Origin: Solobacterium sp.
GTDB taxonomy: Bacteria; Bacillota_I; Bacilli_A; Erysipelotrichales; Erysipelotrichaceae
NCBI GenBank assembly: GCA_022486705.1
Contig: JAKVKC010000013.1
Span: forward strand, 1-64,000
Direction of reading: 5' to 3'
DNA length: 64,000 nt
The notes beneath the pieces were generated by a model. The model was not told the origin of the DNA, did not search any database, and worked only from the letters and a program-made list of their open reading frames with translations. The translations under genes and the position numbers were made by a program. Position 1 is the first letter of the stretch; each line of letters begins with the position of its first letter. Below, in pieces: positions 33,687 through 43,697 of the stretch.

Positions 33687-34127
33687 TGCCTTTACAATTC
33701 CTTTATACTCGGATACTGATCTGCCTAAGATTAAATTTGCAATCGGATTGACAAGGATCAGAGCTGCGGTCATTCCGCCCGTACGGCCAAATGATTTTGA
33801 CTGATGGAAACAGCGCATGATCTGCAGTACCTGTGAAGCAATCACGAGCACAAATCCAGCCCAGGCAATGACCTGTATCTTCAGCATGGATCCAGCAAAC
33901 AGCATCACGATGCCAAGCACCGCTGCTAACAGCCAATAGAGGCCGATATTCTTTTTATTCCAGCAGAGCTTATATACTTCCATTTCGCGGACAAAGGGAA
34001 TAAATGCTTTTCCTTCCGACACGCCTGCTTTCTTGAACTCGCCCTTATATCCCAAAGCATTCAGGATATACCAGACAAGATAGAAGATTGCCCATGTGAT
34101 AATGATCTTCATTGTTTCTGTCATCAT
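33684..34127 (-). CDS. DUF5684-like small membrane protein
   Basis: The 147-aa protein has four likely membrane helices and the pattern KAGVSEGKAFIPFVREMEVYK...CWNKK seen in small Bacillota membrane proteins of the DUF5684 type. Its ATG lies 6 nt after the nusG stop with GAGG overlapping that stop, so it is coupled to nusG. Function unknown; its place in a core translation operon is notable. Confidence 0.75.
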   Translation of the reverse strand: MMTETMKIIITWAIFYLVWYILNALGYKGEFKKAGVSEGKAFIPFVREMEVYKLCWNKKNIGLYWLLAAVLGIVMLFAGSMLKIQVIAWAGFVLVIASQVLQIMRCFHQSKSFGRTGGMTAALILVNPIANLILGRSVSEYKGIVKA

Positions 34128-34133
34128 GCGGCC

Positions 34134-34715
34134 TCAGTTCTGTTCTACTTTTTCCAGATCGCTGTAGTTGATGTCCGTCGGTGTCTCACGGCCGAAGATC
34201 ATGCAGAGAACATTGGCAATCTGCGACTGATCATTCATTGTGCTGACACGGCCTTCCATTCCAACAAACGGTCCGGTCAGGATCTTGACTGTATCACCGA
34301 TCTTGAAGTCGACAACAATCTTCTTATCGCTCTGTCCCATTCTCTTCAGAATGGATTCCATTTCATCCGGAGCAACGGGGAACGGCTTTGCGCCGCCGCC
34401 GGAAGATCCAATAAATCCAGTGACTCCTGGTGTATTACGAACAACATACCAAGCTTCATCTGTCATCTTCATTTCAACAAAGACATAGCCAGGGAAAAGA
34501 TTGTGCATCTTCTCTACTTTCTTGTCTCCTTTGATCTCAATTTCCGGTTCTTCCGCGACCACGATCCGGAACAAAGAGTCCTGGATGCCCATGGTCTCAA
34601 CTCTCTTTTCAAGATTATCCTTAACGCGGTTCTCATGTCCGCTGTAAGTATTTACAACGTACCAGCGCGTTTCGTTTTCATCATCTACAACGCTTGAATT
34701 TTTATCTTCCGTCAT
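34134..34715 (-). CDS. nusG: Transcription elongation/termination factor NusG
   Basis: NusG binds RNA polymerase and links it to Rho or the ribosome. The 193-aa protein has an NGN domain (WYVVNTYSGHENRVKDNL...LFPGYVFVEM...VRNTPGVTGFIG) and a C-terminal KOW domain (IGDTVKILTGPFVGMEGRV). The start is MTEDKN because AAGGAG lies 7 nt upstream; a further upstream ATG runs through that RBS. It follows secE as usual but is followed by a membrane-protein gene, not rplK. Confidence 0.96.
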   Translation of the reverse strand: MTEDKNSSVVDDENETRWYVVNTYSGHENRVKDNLEKRVETMGIQDSLFRIVVAEEPEIEIKGDKKVEKMHNLFPGYVFVEMKMTDEAWYVVRNTPGVTGFIGSSGGGAKPFPVAPDEMESILKRMGQSDKKIVVDFKIGDTVKILTGPFVGMEGRVSTMNDQSQIANVLCMIFGRETPTDINYSDLEKVEQN

Positions 34716-34725
34716 TTTGTTCTCC

Positions 34726-35022
34726 TTATGCAACAAACGTCAGCAGCCATGTGACCAGCAGATCGCACAGCACAAAGAATACCGCAAAGAATGCTGTAAA
34801 CAGAATGACTTCTCCGCTGTTCTGAAGAATGCCAGGATTATTCGTTCCTTCGCTCTTCCAATGCGGCCATCTGACACGCTTCGCTTCTTTATTGATGCCG
34901 CTGATGGAGAACCATCTGTCTTTTGCGGCCTGGCTCTTCCGCTGCTTTTTCGCTTCTGCTTTTTCTTTTTTCTTTGTTTCTTTGGCAGCCAGTTTGTCTG
35001 CCTTCTTATCTGTTTCTGTCAT
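34726..35022 (-). CDS. secE: Preprotein translocase subunit SecE
   Basis: SecE stabilises the SecYEG channel. The 98-aa protein has a Lys/Ala-rich N-terminal extension, the family core (INKEAKRVRWPHWKS) and one C-terminal membrane helix (ILFTAFFAVFFVLCDLLVTWLL). The start is MTETDKK, with GGAGG 6 nt upstream; an earlier start in the rpmG end lacks an RBS. It lies between rpmG and nusG in the standard order. Confidence 0.92.
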   Translation of the reverse strand: MTETDKKADKLAAKETKKKEKAEAKKQRKSQAAKDRWFSISGINKEAKRVRWPHWKSEGTNNPGILQNSGEVILFTAFFAVFFVLCDLLVTWLLTFVA

Positions 35023-35036
35023 TGGAAACCTCCTGC

Positions 35037-35192
35037 TCACTTTGTTTCCTTATGGAGCGTTACCCGGCCGCACTTTGGGCAGTACTTCCGCAGCTCCATT
35101 CTTTCTTTGCTGTTTTTCTTAGAACGATGCGTTGTGTAATTCCGTGACATGCATACTTCGCATGCCAAGATAACTTTATCATCTTTTGCCAT
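35037..35192 (-). CDS. rpmG: Ribosomal protein L33 (zinc-binding type)
   Basis: The 51-aa protein begins MAKDDKVILACEVC and ends CPKCGRVTLHKETK. Cys11/Cys14 and Cys38/Cys41 form the zinc ribbon of the C+ form of L33. AAGGAG lies 8 nt before ATG, and secE starts 14 nt downstream. This is the usual rpmG-secE-nusG arrangement. Confidence 0.95.
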   Translation of the reverse strand: MAKDDKVILACEVCMSRNYTTHRSKKNSKERMELRKYCPKCGRVTLHKETK

Positions 35193-35256
35193 AACAAAAA
35201 ACTCCTTGAAATGCTCATATACTCTAACACAGACCTATCCTTCGGTCAATTGAACA

Positions 35257-35856
35257 TTATCCAGCATCCTTCATGCTTTTCTTTACTTTCTGCTGTACCT
35301 TTTCCATCCGTTTATACCATTGCTTGGCCGTACAGTTCATCTGTGCACTTGCTTCACGGGATGCTGTATTCTTTGTCCAAAGATAGACATAGGTCTTTTC
35401 TTCTTCATTCATTTTCTGCACGGTCCGCTCCAGCTGGTTCTTCGCTTCATGGTACTTCAAATAATATTCCGGCTCTGCAAAAGGATCTGTCTGGGCAAAG
35501 AAATCATAGGGAGAATCTTCTTCTTTTACGACCGCATCAAAGGCAATGGTATGCTCGAGCCAATCGCGGTTGTCTGCCCGCCGCAGCACATTGGCTGCCC
35601 TTCGCTTCAGTACCAGCGTCAGAAACGTACGCCAGCTGGCATCGCAGTCTTCCCGATACCTTTCGCACGCATCCATCAGACCGATCCGCATCTCCAGAAT
35701 GATTTCTTCTTCTGCCCCGCCATATCCGCGCGATTTTGCAATGACCAGATTCCGCAGAAAGACAAAGTAAGGCTGATACTGCTCAAAAAGAGCCGTGAGG
35801 GCAATCGAATCCCCCATGCGGCTCATATAGATCAATTCATACGGATTGTATTCCAT
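35257..35856 (-). CDS. Sigma-70-family factor in the sigH position
   Basis: The 199-aa protein occupies the place of sigH in Bacillus (rlmB-sigH-rpmG-secE-nusG). It shows a diverged region 2-like segment (residues about 5-100, ending RTFLTLVLKRRAANVLRR) and a C-terminal helix-turn-helix-like region 4 (NTASREASAQMNCTAKQWYKRMEKVQQKV, described here in parts). Core contacts are less conserved than in SigH. RBS AGGAGG precedes ATG. It is best called a SigH-like or competence-type sigma factor; whether it still directs RNA polymerase is unproven. Confidence 0.72.
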   Translation of the reverse strand: MEYNPYELIYMSRMGDSIALTALFEQYQPYFVFLRNLVIAKSRGYGGAEEEIILEMRIGLMDACERYREDCDASWRTFLTLVLKRRAANVLRRADNRDWLEHTIAFDAVVKEEDSPYDFFAQTDPFAEPEYYLKYHEAKNQLERTVQKMNEEEKTYVYLWTKNTASREASAQMNCTAKQWYKRMEKVQQKVKKSMKDAG

Positions 35857-35867
35857 GCCATTTCCTC

Positions 35868-36587
35868 CTAAAGAGGGAAGCGTGCACTGTAGATCTGATA
35901 CATCAGGATGCCGGCTGAAACAGAAGCATTCAGGGATTCGATCTTCCCCCGCATTGGCAGAGAAACGACATAGTCGCAGTTCTCCCGCAGCAGGCGCGAG
36001 ATCCCCTTTCCTTCATTGCCAATGACCAGGACCGTATTCATATCATACTTCAGGGAACGATAATCCTGCCCATCCATAGCGGTACCTACGATCCACCAGT
36101 TCTTTTTCTTCAGTTCTTCGACAGCTCTGGATAAGTTGGTAACTTCACAGCACTTGACTGTATCGATTGCCCCAACACTGACTTTCGCCACGGTCGGTGT
36201 CAATCCTACCGCATGTGTCTTCTTGAACACCACGCCGCTGGCCCCGACCGCATCTGCAGTCCGCAGGATCGCACCTAAGTTATGCGGATCTTCCAGTTCA
36301 TCCAGCAGGATGATCAGGCCATGTTCCCCAGCAGGCACATTGGCCATGATCTCTTCCAGACTGTAGGTCTTGTAATCATCGATCTCCGCCGCAACGCCCT
36401 GGTGACGATCCGTGCCGGTCACTTTCGTCAGATATTTTCGATCTGTCGATCTGACCCGTACATGGTATCTCTGCGCCATCGCTTCCATTTCTCTGTCGCT
36501 GCCCGCAAGCCACAGCATCTGGCATTTGGAGGCATCATCCATCAGGATCTGTTTTACAACATTCTTCCCGTATATAAATTGTGACAT
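35868..36587 (-). CDS. rlmB: 23S rRNA (guanosine-2'-O) methyltransferase RlmB
   Basis: RlmB uses SAM to methylate the 2'-OH of G2251 in the ribosomal P loop (E. coli numbering). The 239-aa protein has the N-terminal L30e-like substrate domain (IYGKNVVKQIL...DRHQGVAAE) and a C-terminal SPOUT knot with all three motifs: LDELEDPHNLGAILRTA, VIGNEGKGI and LPMRGKIESLNASVSAGI. AGGAGAG lies just upstream of ATG. It is in the cysS operon as in Bacillus. Confidence 0.95.
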   Translation of the reverse strand: MSQFIYGKNVVKQILMDDASKCQMLWLAGSDREMEAMAQRYHVRVRSTDRKYLTKVTGTDRHQGVAAEIDDYKTYSLEEIMANVPAGEHGLIILLDELEDPHNLGAILRTADAVGASGVVFKKTHAVGLTPTVAKVSVGAIDTVKCCEVTNLSRAVEELKKKNWWIVGTAMDGQDYRSLKYDMNTVLVIGNEGKGISRLLRENCDYVVSLPMRGKIESLNASVSAGILMYQIYSARFPL

Positions 36588-36595
36588 GGTCTCTC

Positions 36596-36973
36596 CTATT
36601 TCTGAGTCCGGATTCTGTCCCAGATCTCTTTAATTCTTTCTTGTTTTCCTTCCAGATACAAAGCCCCCAGCATGGCCTCAAATCCCGTTGACATCCGATA
36701 GGTCTGCGCATCGGTATTCTTCGGCACGGAACCAGAATCAGAATTCCTGCCCCGATGATAGACTTCCTCTTCTTCTTCGGTAAAGAAATTCTCCTGATGG
36801 AGCTGATCATAGAAAGCGCTCTGTGCTTTGGCCGAAACATAGGAAATACTCTTCTTCTGCAGTGTTTTCCCTTTGCTTTCGCCGTCTTCGATCAATGTAC
36901 TGCGGACCAGCAGCGACCAGACCGCATCGCCCAAAAAGGCAAGCGTTCGGCCGGAACATTCATTTATCTTCAT
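36596..36973 (-). CDS. mrnC: Mini-ribonuclease 3
   Basis: Mini-III is an RNase III domain without a dsRNA-binding domain that matures 23S rRNA ends. The 125-aa protein has LAFLGDAVWSLLVR and the second acidic motif GFEAMLGALYLEG, with Asp and Glu ligands. Its ATG overlaps the cysS stop (ATGA), so the two are coupled. The rrn operon in this window bears the 23S stem on which it would act. Confidence 0.95.
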   Translation of the reverse strand: MKINECSGRTLAFLGDAVWSLLVRSTLIEDGESKGKTLQKKSISYVSAKAQSAFYDQLHQENFFTEEEEEVYHRGRNSDSGSVPKNTDAQTYRMSTGFEAMLGALYLEGKQERIKEIWDRIRTQK

Positions 36974-38310
36974 GCCAGAAGTCCCTTCTCGCTCAAAGCC
37001 TTGCGATACACATCTGCCTGATCAAAATCCTTGGCCTGCTTGGCTTCTTTCCACTTGGCAAACATCTCGCGATCCTCCGGTGTGATCACCGGTCTTTCCA
37101 CCTCAATGCCAAGGATTGCCAACATTTTCTCCACACTGACGATCAGTCTGCCAACATTCTGCCAATCGATCTCTTTCGTGCGCACCGCCTGATTCAATCT
37201 CTTCACCGTATCAAAGATGACTGTATATGCGTTCGGCGTATTCATGTCATCATCCATCTGATCCAAGAACGCACGATAGCTCTCTTCTTCATAGGCATCG
37301 CCGATCTCAATTCCTGCCAGCGCTGCTTTGATCTCCGCCTGCTTCATTGGATTTGTGACCTTCTCCAATTCTTTGCGGGCTGTTTCAATTGTTTCATCCG
37401 AGAAGTTCAGTTCTTTTCTGTAATGCACAGATGAGATCAGCCATCTCGTCAGATTCGTTCCCAGCTTATCGATGACATCTTTTGCCCACAGCGTATTGCC
37501 CAAGGACTTGGACATCTTCTGCCCATCGATATTGATCATCGCATTGTGCACCCAGTAGTTCGCCAATGCATTGTGATGCAGTGCTTCCTGCTGTGCGCAT
37601 TCATTTTCATGATGCGGGAACCGCAGATCTGCGCCGCCGCCGTGAATATCGATCTTCTCGCCCAGGTTCTCATTGATCATGACGACACACTCAGTATGCC
37701 AGCCTGGTCTTCCTTTGCCCCATGGCGAATCCCATTGGATCCCTTTATCTGTTCTCTTCCACAAAGCAAAGTCATAAGGATTGCGTTTTCCTTCATTGAC
37801 ATCGATGCGCGCACCCGCTTCCAGATAATCCAGTTTCTGATGTGAGATCTCGCCATACTTCGGATCGCTGTCCACTGAGAAATACACATCGCCATTCTCC
37901 GCCACATAGGCACTGCCTGCTTTGACCAGATCTTCCACGAAAGCAATGATGCCATCCATGGTCTTGGTCACCTGCGGCATGACATCCGGGAACTCCACAT
38001 GCAGTCCTCTGCGTACATCCTGATATGCATCAATATATCTCTGTGCAATGACTTCTTCCGTCGTATTTTCCGCAATGGCCTTATTGATGATCTTATCATC
38101 CACATCTGTAAAGTTGGAAACATACTTTACCTGATAGCCTTCTGCTTCCAGCAGTCTCTTCAGTACATCAAAGACAACGATCGGACGGGCATTGCCAATA
38201 TGTGCATAATTGTAAACGGTCGGCCCGCATACATACATGCTTACATGTCCTTCTCTGATCGGTTTGAATTCCTCGATCTTCAGATCTTTTGTGTTATACA
38301 GCTTGATCAT
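36970..38310 (-). CDS. cysS: Cysteinyl-tRNA synthetase
   Basis: A class I synthetase charging tRNA-Cys. AHIGNARP is the HIGH motif and QKMSKSLGN the KMSKS motif; zinc ligands include the Cys in CGPTVYNYAH and CV/HHENECAQ. The start is MIKLYNT with GGAGGAG 8 nt upstream, giving 446 aa; an ATG 15 nt upstream is less likely. It is first in an operon with mrnC, rlmB, a sigma factor and rpmG-secE-nusG, and is controlled by the T-box at 38328-38515. Confidence 0.96.
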   Translation of the reverse strand: MIKLYNTKDLKIEEFKPIREGHVSMYVCGPTVYNYAHIGNARPIVVFDVLKRLLEAEGYQVKYVSNFTDVDDKIINKAIAENTTEEVIAQRYIDAYQDVRRGLHVEFPDVMPQVTKTMDGIIAFVEDLVKAGSAYVAENGDVYFSVDSDPKYGEISHQKLDYLEAGARIDVNEGKRNPYDFALWKRTDKGIQWDSPWGKGRPGWHTECVVMINENLGEKIDIHGGGADLRFPHHENECAQQEALHHNALANYWVHNAMINIDGQKMSKSLGNTLWAKDVIDKLGTNLTRWLISSVHYRKELNFSDETIETARKELEKVTNPMKQAEIKAALAGIEIGDAYEEESYRAFLDQMDDDMNTPNAYTVIFDTVKRLNQAVRTKEIDWQNVGRLIVSVEKMLAILGIEVERPVITPEDREMFAKWKEAKQAKDFDQADVYRKALSEKGLLA

Positions 38311-38327
38311 ATCTCTCTCCTCCAAAA

Positions 38328-38515
38328 TAAAAACGCCTTCTCAAAAAGGCGCCTCAGCGCGGTCCCACTTTTCTTTGTTCTCATTCCTTTAACGCAGGTC
38401 ACGTTCCTTGTTCAGGACCCTCCGGGCTGCTTCTCTCTTCCTCTTATCAGAATGATCTCACCAATTCATTCCTCTCTGCAGATGTTTTGAAAGAGTTCCT
38501 TCCCTTCATCAGTTT
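38328..38515 (-). promoter_or_regulatory. T-box leader of cysS
   Basis: On the minus strand the leader has GGTGAGA early in stem I, the T-box AAAGTGGGACCGCGC (38357-38371) and a terminator CGCCTTTTTGAGAAGGCG followed by TTTTTATTTT (38332-38352). The arrangement is that of transcriptional T-boxes that sense uncharged tRNA. A TGC at 38394-38396 is a candidate Cys specifier, but its place in stem I is uncertain. Confidence 0.9.
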
Positions 38516-38520
38516 TCATA

Positions 38521-38549
38521 AGTATAGAACACAAATCACTTTTCTAAAA
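38521..38549 (-). promoter_or_regulatory. Probable cysS operon promoter
   Basis: On the minus strand TATACT (38521-38526) is a good -10; the -35 (TTTTAG at 38544-38549, 17-bp spacer) is weak. It sits just upstream of the T-box leader. Confidence 0.5.
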
Positions 38550-38621
38550 GCATCTCGCACAATTTCCTGCCCTTTTGTCTTTTTCCAGAATATACTGAAT
38601 ATAGATAAAGGAGATCTCAAT

Positions 38622-38948
38622 ATGCCAGATCAGAAATCATTGCAGGAACAGGCTGAAGAAGCCTTGAACACCGTCAAGAAAGTTGGCGGAGAAACGTACG
38701 ATGCCTTCAAGAACAGCAGTGCTGGGAAAGAAGTCTTCGGCGAAGATGGAAAGCTTGATCAAGATGACGCCGAGCGTCTGAAGAACGATGCCGGTGCTGC
38801 CATGGGCAAAGCTAAGACCGCTGTTCTCGGTGACGATGGAAAATTCGGAGATGACGACAAGCAGCGTCTGAAGCAGCAGGCAGAAGAGCTTGGCAGCAAA
38901 GCAAAGAATGCACTGAACAGTTTCCTCAGCAGCAAAGATCAGAAATAA
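38622..38948 (+). CDS. Small acidic two-repeat protein, function unknown
   Basis: A 108-aa hydrophilic, charged protein without a signal peptide. Two repeats, FGEDGKLDQDDAERLK (about residues 33-50) and LGDDGKFGDDDKQRLK (about 64-80), share the pattern G-[ED]-DGK-x-x-x-DD-x-x-RLK and are followed by Ala/Lys-rich helices. The Asp-rich turns resemble metal-binding loops; the helices resemble stress or LEA-like proteins. RBS AAAGGAG lies 9 nt before this ATG, so the open frame further upstream is not used. It is divergent from the cysS operon. No family is recognised with confidence. Confidence 0.75.
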   Translation: MPDQKSLQEQAEEALNTVKKVGGETYDAFKNSSAGKEVFGEDGKLDQDDAERLKNDAGAAMGKAKTAVLGDDGKFGDDDKQRLKQQAEELGSKAKNALNSFLSSKDQK

Positions 38949-38949
38949 A

Positions 38950-38983
38950 TTGGCAGGAGCCTAAAGCTCCCGCCATTTTTAAT

Positions 38984-38985
<2 letters not shown>
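38950..38985. terminator. Bidirectional terminator
   Basis: GGCAGGAGC-CTAAA-GCTCCCGCC is followed by ATTTTTAATT on plus and by AATTTATTT on minus, between convergent genes. Confidence 0.82.
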
Positions 38986-41123
<2,138 letters not shown>

Positions 41124-41139
41124 TCTAACTATAAGATAT

Positions 41140-41167
41140 CATAAAAGGCATCCATATGGATGCCTAT
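41140..41167 (-). terminator. Terminator of the GYF gene
   Basis: AGGCATCC-ATAT-GGATGCCT is a perfect 20-bp palindrome followed on minus by TTTAT. Confidence 0.85.
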
Positions 41168-41170
41168 CGT

Positions 41171-41386
41171 TTACTGCATGGTTGAATCTAAATTCGGTTT
41201 TGCATTGCTTGGCAGATAGAAGGCATATAAACTGTTGCCAACTTTCAGCCATCCCTCAAGATCTGTCATCCAGATATAGTCATTCTCGTTCAGAATGCCC
41301 TGTTTGATCAGTGCAATCAGTTCCTCTTCCGAGTAAGGACCGTATTTCTTCTGATCAGGTTTCATATAATACCAGATTTTATCCAT
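41171..41386 (-). CDS. GYF_2-domain protein
   Basis: This 71-aa protein is essentially one GYF_2 domain: WYYMKPDQKKYGPYSEEELIALI followed by a W-x-x-x-x-GW segment, described here in parts. GYF_2 domains bind peptides or sit beside membrane proteins. RBS AGGAAAT precedes ATG. It begins 18 nt after the stop of the HTH/RCC1 gene, so the two are one transcript and may act together. Confidence 0.85.
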   Translation of the reverse strand: MDKIWYYMKPDQKKYGPYSEEELIALIKQGILNENDYIWMTDLEGWLKVGNSLYAFYLPSNAKPNLDSTMQ

Positions 41387-41404
41387 ATCAATTTCCTTTC
41401 TCGA

Positions 41405-43558
41405 TCATACACCTGGATTTGTGATCACTTTAAATGAAAATGTTTCCGTTGATGACGTTACTTCAAATGATTCAGCTGTATTCTCAAGGACAAGTCCTGC
41501 CGGCAGATCTTTTGGCAGATATGAGGATGCTTTATATTTGCCATATGGCAGCAGAAGAGTCTGTGCTGTTCCTGCCGTTTTGCCATCTTCTGTTTTATAG
41601 CTGATCGTTACGCTCTTCTTCTCGACCTTATATCCAAGTGCTACCTTTGTGGTATCACTTGCCGTATATGCTGTACTGTTCGAACCAGCTGTCACCTGTA
41701 CATTGATCGTTGTCGTGCTTTCGGTAATGTTAGTGTGATCCAAGCTGATCACTGCTTCATTGGTCGTGAAGGTCTGATCTGGGCCGCCTTGAATACTGAC
41801 GGTATAGAAATCCGCATTGGCAACCGCAGCCCAATCAATGATGAACTCACTGGTTCCTTCATTTGTATAGGCATAACCGGTGACATTGCTTGGCGCATCC
41901 AGCTTCACAGACAGTGTTTTATATGTATACGTTGTTGTCGCTGCATCGGAATCCGGATGAGTCTCCGGCTTATCGGAGCAGGCAACGATCGAGATCGTAT
42001 ACTCCTTGCCATTTTCAAGACTGGTCGTTGGAATGCTGGTTGAATTGCTCGCTGCTTTGATCTCATCGAGACCGGTAACGCTCACTTTATAGTAGCTGGC
42101 ATTCTCAACAGAATCCCACTTGATCGACAGGTTGCCGGTCGTCAGATCTGTCTTGATATTCTTCGGCGAATCCAATTTTGCAGTTGAGGCAGAAGCAGAA
42201 GCTGTGGCTGTGGCCTCGTACTGATTGTATGTATTGTCACCAGTGCCATAGATTTTTCCGCTGGCATCCGCTGCTACATATGTTTTGCCATAGGCCGCAA
42301 TATACTTGATATTCTTCCATTCCCCGACTGCACTTGTCAAATCCGTATCACTGCTGGATACAGCTACAGTACCGTCTGACTTCAGGCCCAGAATACCGGT
42401 CGTGCCAATCGCGGTTGAAGAAACACCGGAGAAGCTTGATGTACTGATCACTGCTTTTGAACCAATCGCAAAGGATGTAACTGTTCCATCCTTCTTTGTA
42501 ATACTGACAAAGTCATCGCTCATGGATACAGAAGAAACGCCAGACTGGTTGATCACAGCACTGCTGCTGGATCCTGCTGCTGCCAAGGTGCCGTCTGACT
42601 TTAAGCCGATGGTCACGCCATTGCCCGCATAGACTGCTTTGATATTGGACCAATCACTGACTTCACAGGCATTGCTGTCGCCGCTGCAGACGACCGTTCC
42701 ATCTTTCTTCAGGCCGACCGTATGTTCTTTGCCGGCTGCGATCATCGTAATATTCTTCCAATCGGATACTTCGCTGTCGCCATTATTGGTAACAACGGTG
42801 CCCTTATTCGTCAGACCTACGGCATGGCTGCCATATGCACTGACCTGTACGACATTCTTGAAGGACGATGCATCATCAAATGTTCCGTATGTCTTTAAAG
42901 ATCCTTTATTGTCAATGAACAGAGTATACTTATCTCCCTCTGCGATACGATTGATTGCACCTAAAGATACGGAAGAATTTCCGCTATTCAGCACTAAGAT
43001 CAGGATCACGACAATGGCGATCGCTGCGGCACAGATACTGCCGATCAGGATCATCATCTTCTTTTTCTTTTTATCCTGCGCTGCTTTATTGGATACGCGG
43101 GAGCTGGAAGGCTTCTCTGCCGGCTTCTTTGTTTCAGCATCGCTGACTTTGCCCATTTCTTTCGTTCCGCTGGTCGCATCGCCATTCAGCGTATTTACTT
43201 TCATTGTCTGTTCTTGCGTATCCGCAGGCAGCACACTGGATACTGGCATCATATTATCTGCCACATCCATCTGCTGCGTCATGGACTGTGAAGCTCCATT
43301 CAGGAAAGGAATATTTACAGAATCTCCTAAATTATCTGCTGCAATCACAATATCTTTTGCATTGTCTGCCATTGCATCCAAAGATACGTGGAACATATCC
43401 GCCAATACCTTCAGCTGCTGAATGCCGCATACTGTATTGCCATTTTCCCAATTCATATACTCAGTGACAGGAATATGAAGCTTATTTGCCATATCGCCCT
43501 GAGAATAACCGTAATGTTTACGTAAAAGCGTCAGCTTTTCCGGTAGTTTATTCACCAT
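41405..43558 (-). CDS. Membrane-bound XRE-HTH protein with RCC1-like and FN3 domains
   Basis: The 717-aa protein has an N-terminal XRE/Cro-type HTH (residues 3-62, LTLLRKHYGYSQGDMANKLH), a Ser/Thr-rich linker, a basic stop-transfer stretch (about 155-165), one membrane helix (about 166-190) and an extracytoplasmic part. That part holds about six RCC1/beta-propeller-like repeats (AAGKEHTVGLKKDGTVVCSG type, about 200-425) and two FN3-like domains (about 440-640). The start is the ATG of MVNKLPEK, with GGAGG 12 nt upstream. It is best read as a membrane-tethered sensor or DNA-anchoring protein. It is followed by the GYF gene. DNA target and ligand are unknown. Confidence 0.85.
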   Translation of the reverse strand: MVNKLPEKLTLLRKHYGYSQGDMANKLHIPVTEYMNWENGNTVCGIQQLKVLADMFHVSLDAMADNAKDIVIAADNLGDSVNIPFLNGASQSMTQQMDVADNMMPVSSVLPADTQEQTMKVNTLNGDATSGTKEMGKVSDAETKKPAEKPSSSRVSNKAAQDKKKKKMMILIGSICAAAIAIVVILILVLNSGNSSVSLGAINRIAEGDKYTLFIDNKGSLKTYGTFDDASSFKNVVQVSAYGSHAVGLTNKGTVVTNNGDSEVSDWKNITMIAAGKEHTVGLKKDGTVVCSGDSNACEVSDWSNIKAVYAGNGVTIGLKSDGTLAAAGSSSSAVINQSGVSSVSMSDDFVSITKKDGTVTSFAIGSKAVISTSSFSGVSSTAIGTTGILGLKSDGTVAVSSSDTDLTSAVGEWKNIKYIAAYGKTYVAADASGKIYGTGDNTYNQYEATATASASASTAKLDSPKNIKTDLTTGNLSIKWDSVENASYYKVSVTGLDEIKAASNSTSIPTTSLENGKEYTISIVACSDKPETHPDSDAATTTYTYKTLSVKLDAPSNVTGYAYTNEGTSEFIIDWAAVANADFYTVSIQGGPDQTFTTNEAVISLDHTNITESTTTINVQVTAGSNSTAYTASDTTKVALGYKVEKKSVTISYKTEDGKTAGTAQTLLLPYGKYKASSYLPKDLPAGLVLENTAESFEVTSSTETFSFKVITNPGV

Positions 43559-43654
43559 GATCCCAAAAATCCTCCTGCTCACAACATTTTATAGGAAATG
43601 CCCCCTGCATTCAACTGTTTCAAAGTGAAACCTTGCCATTTCAGGCATAATAAA

Positions 43655-43676
43655 AGACACCCATTTCTGAGTGCCT
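43655..43676 (-). terminator. gapA terminator
   Basis: On the minus strand AGGCACTC...GGGTGTCT with a short loop is followed by TTTTATT, 22 nt after the gapA stop. Confidence 0.75.
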
Positions 43677-43697
43677 TCTGTATTCTGAGATGTTCGC

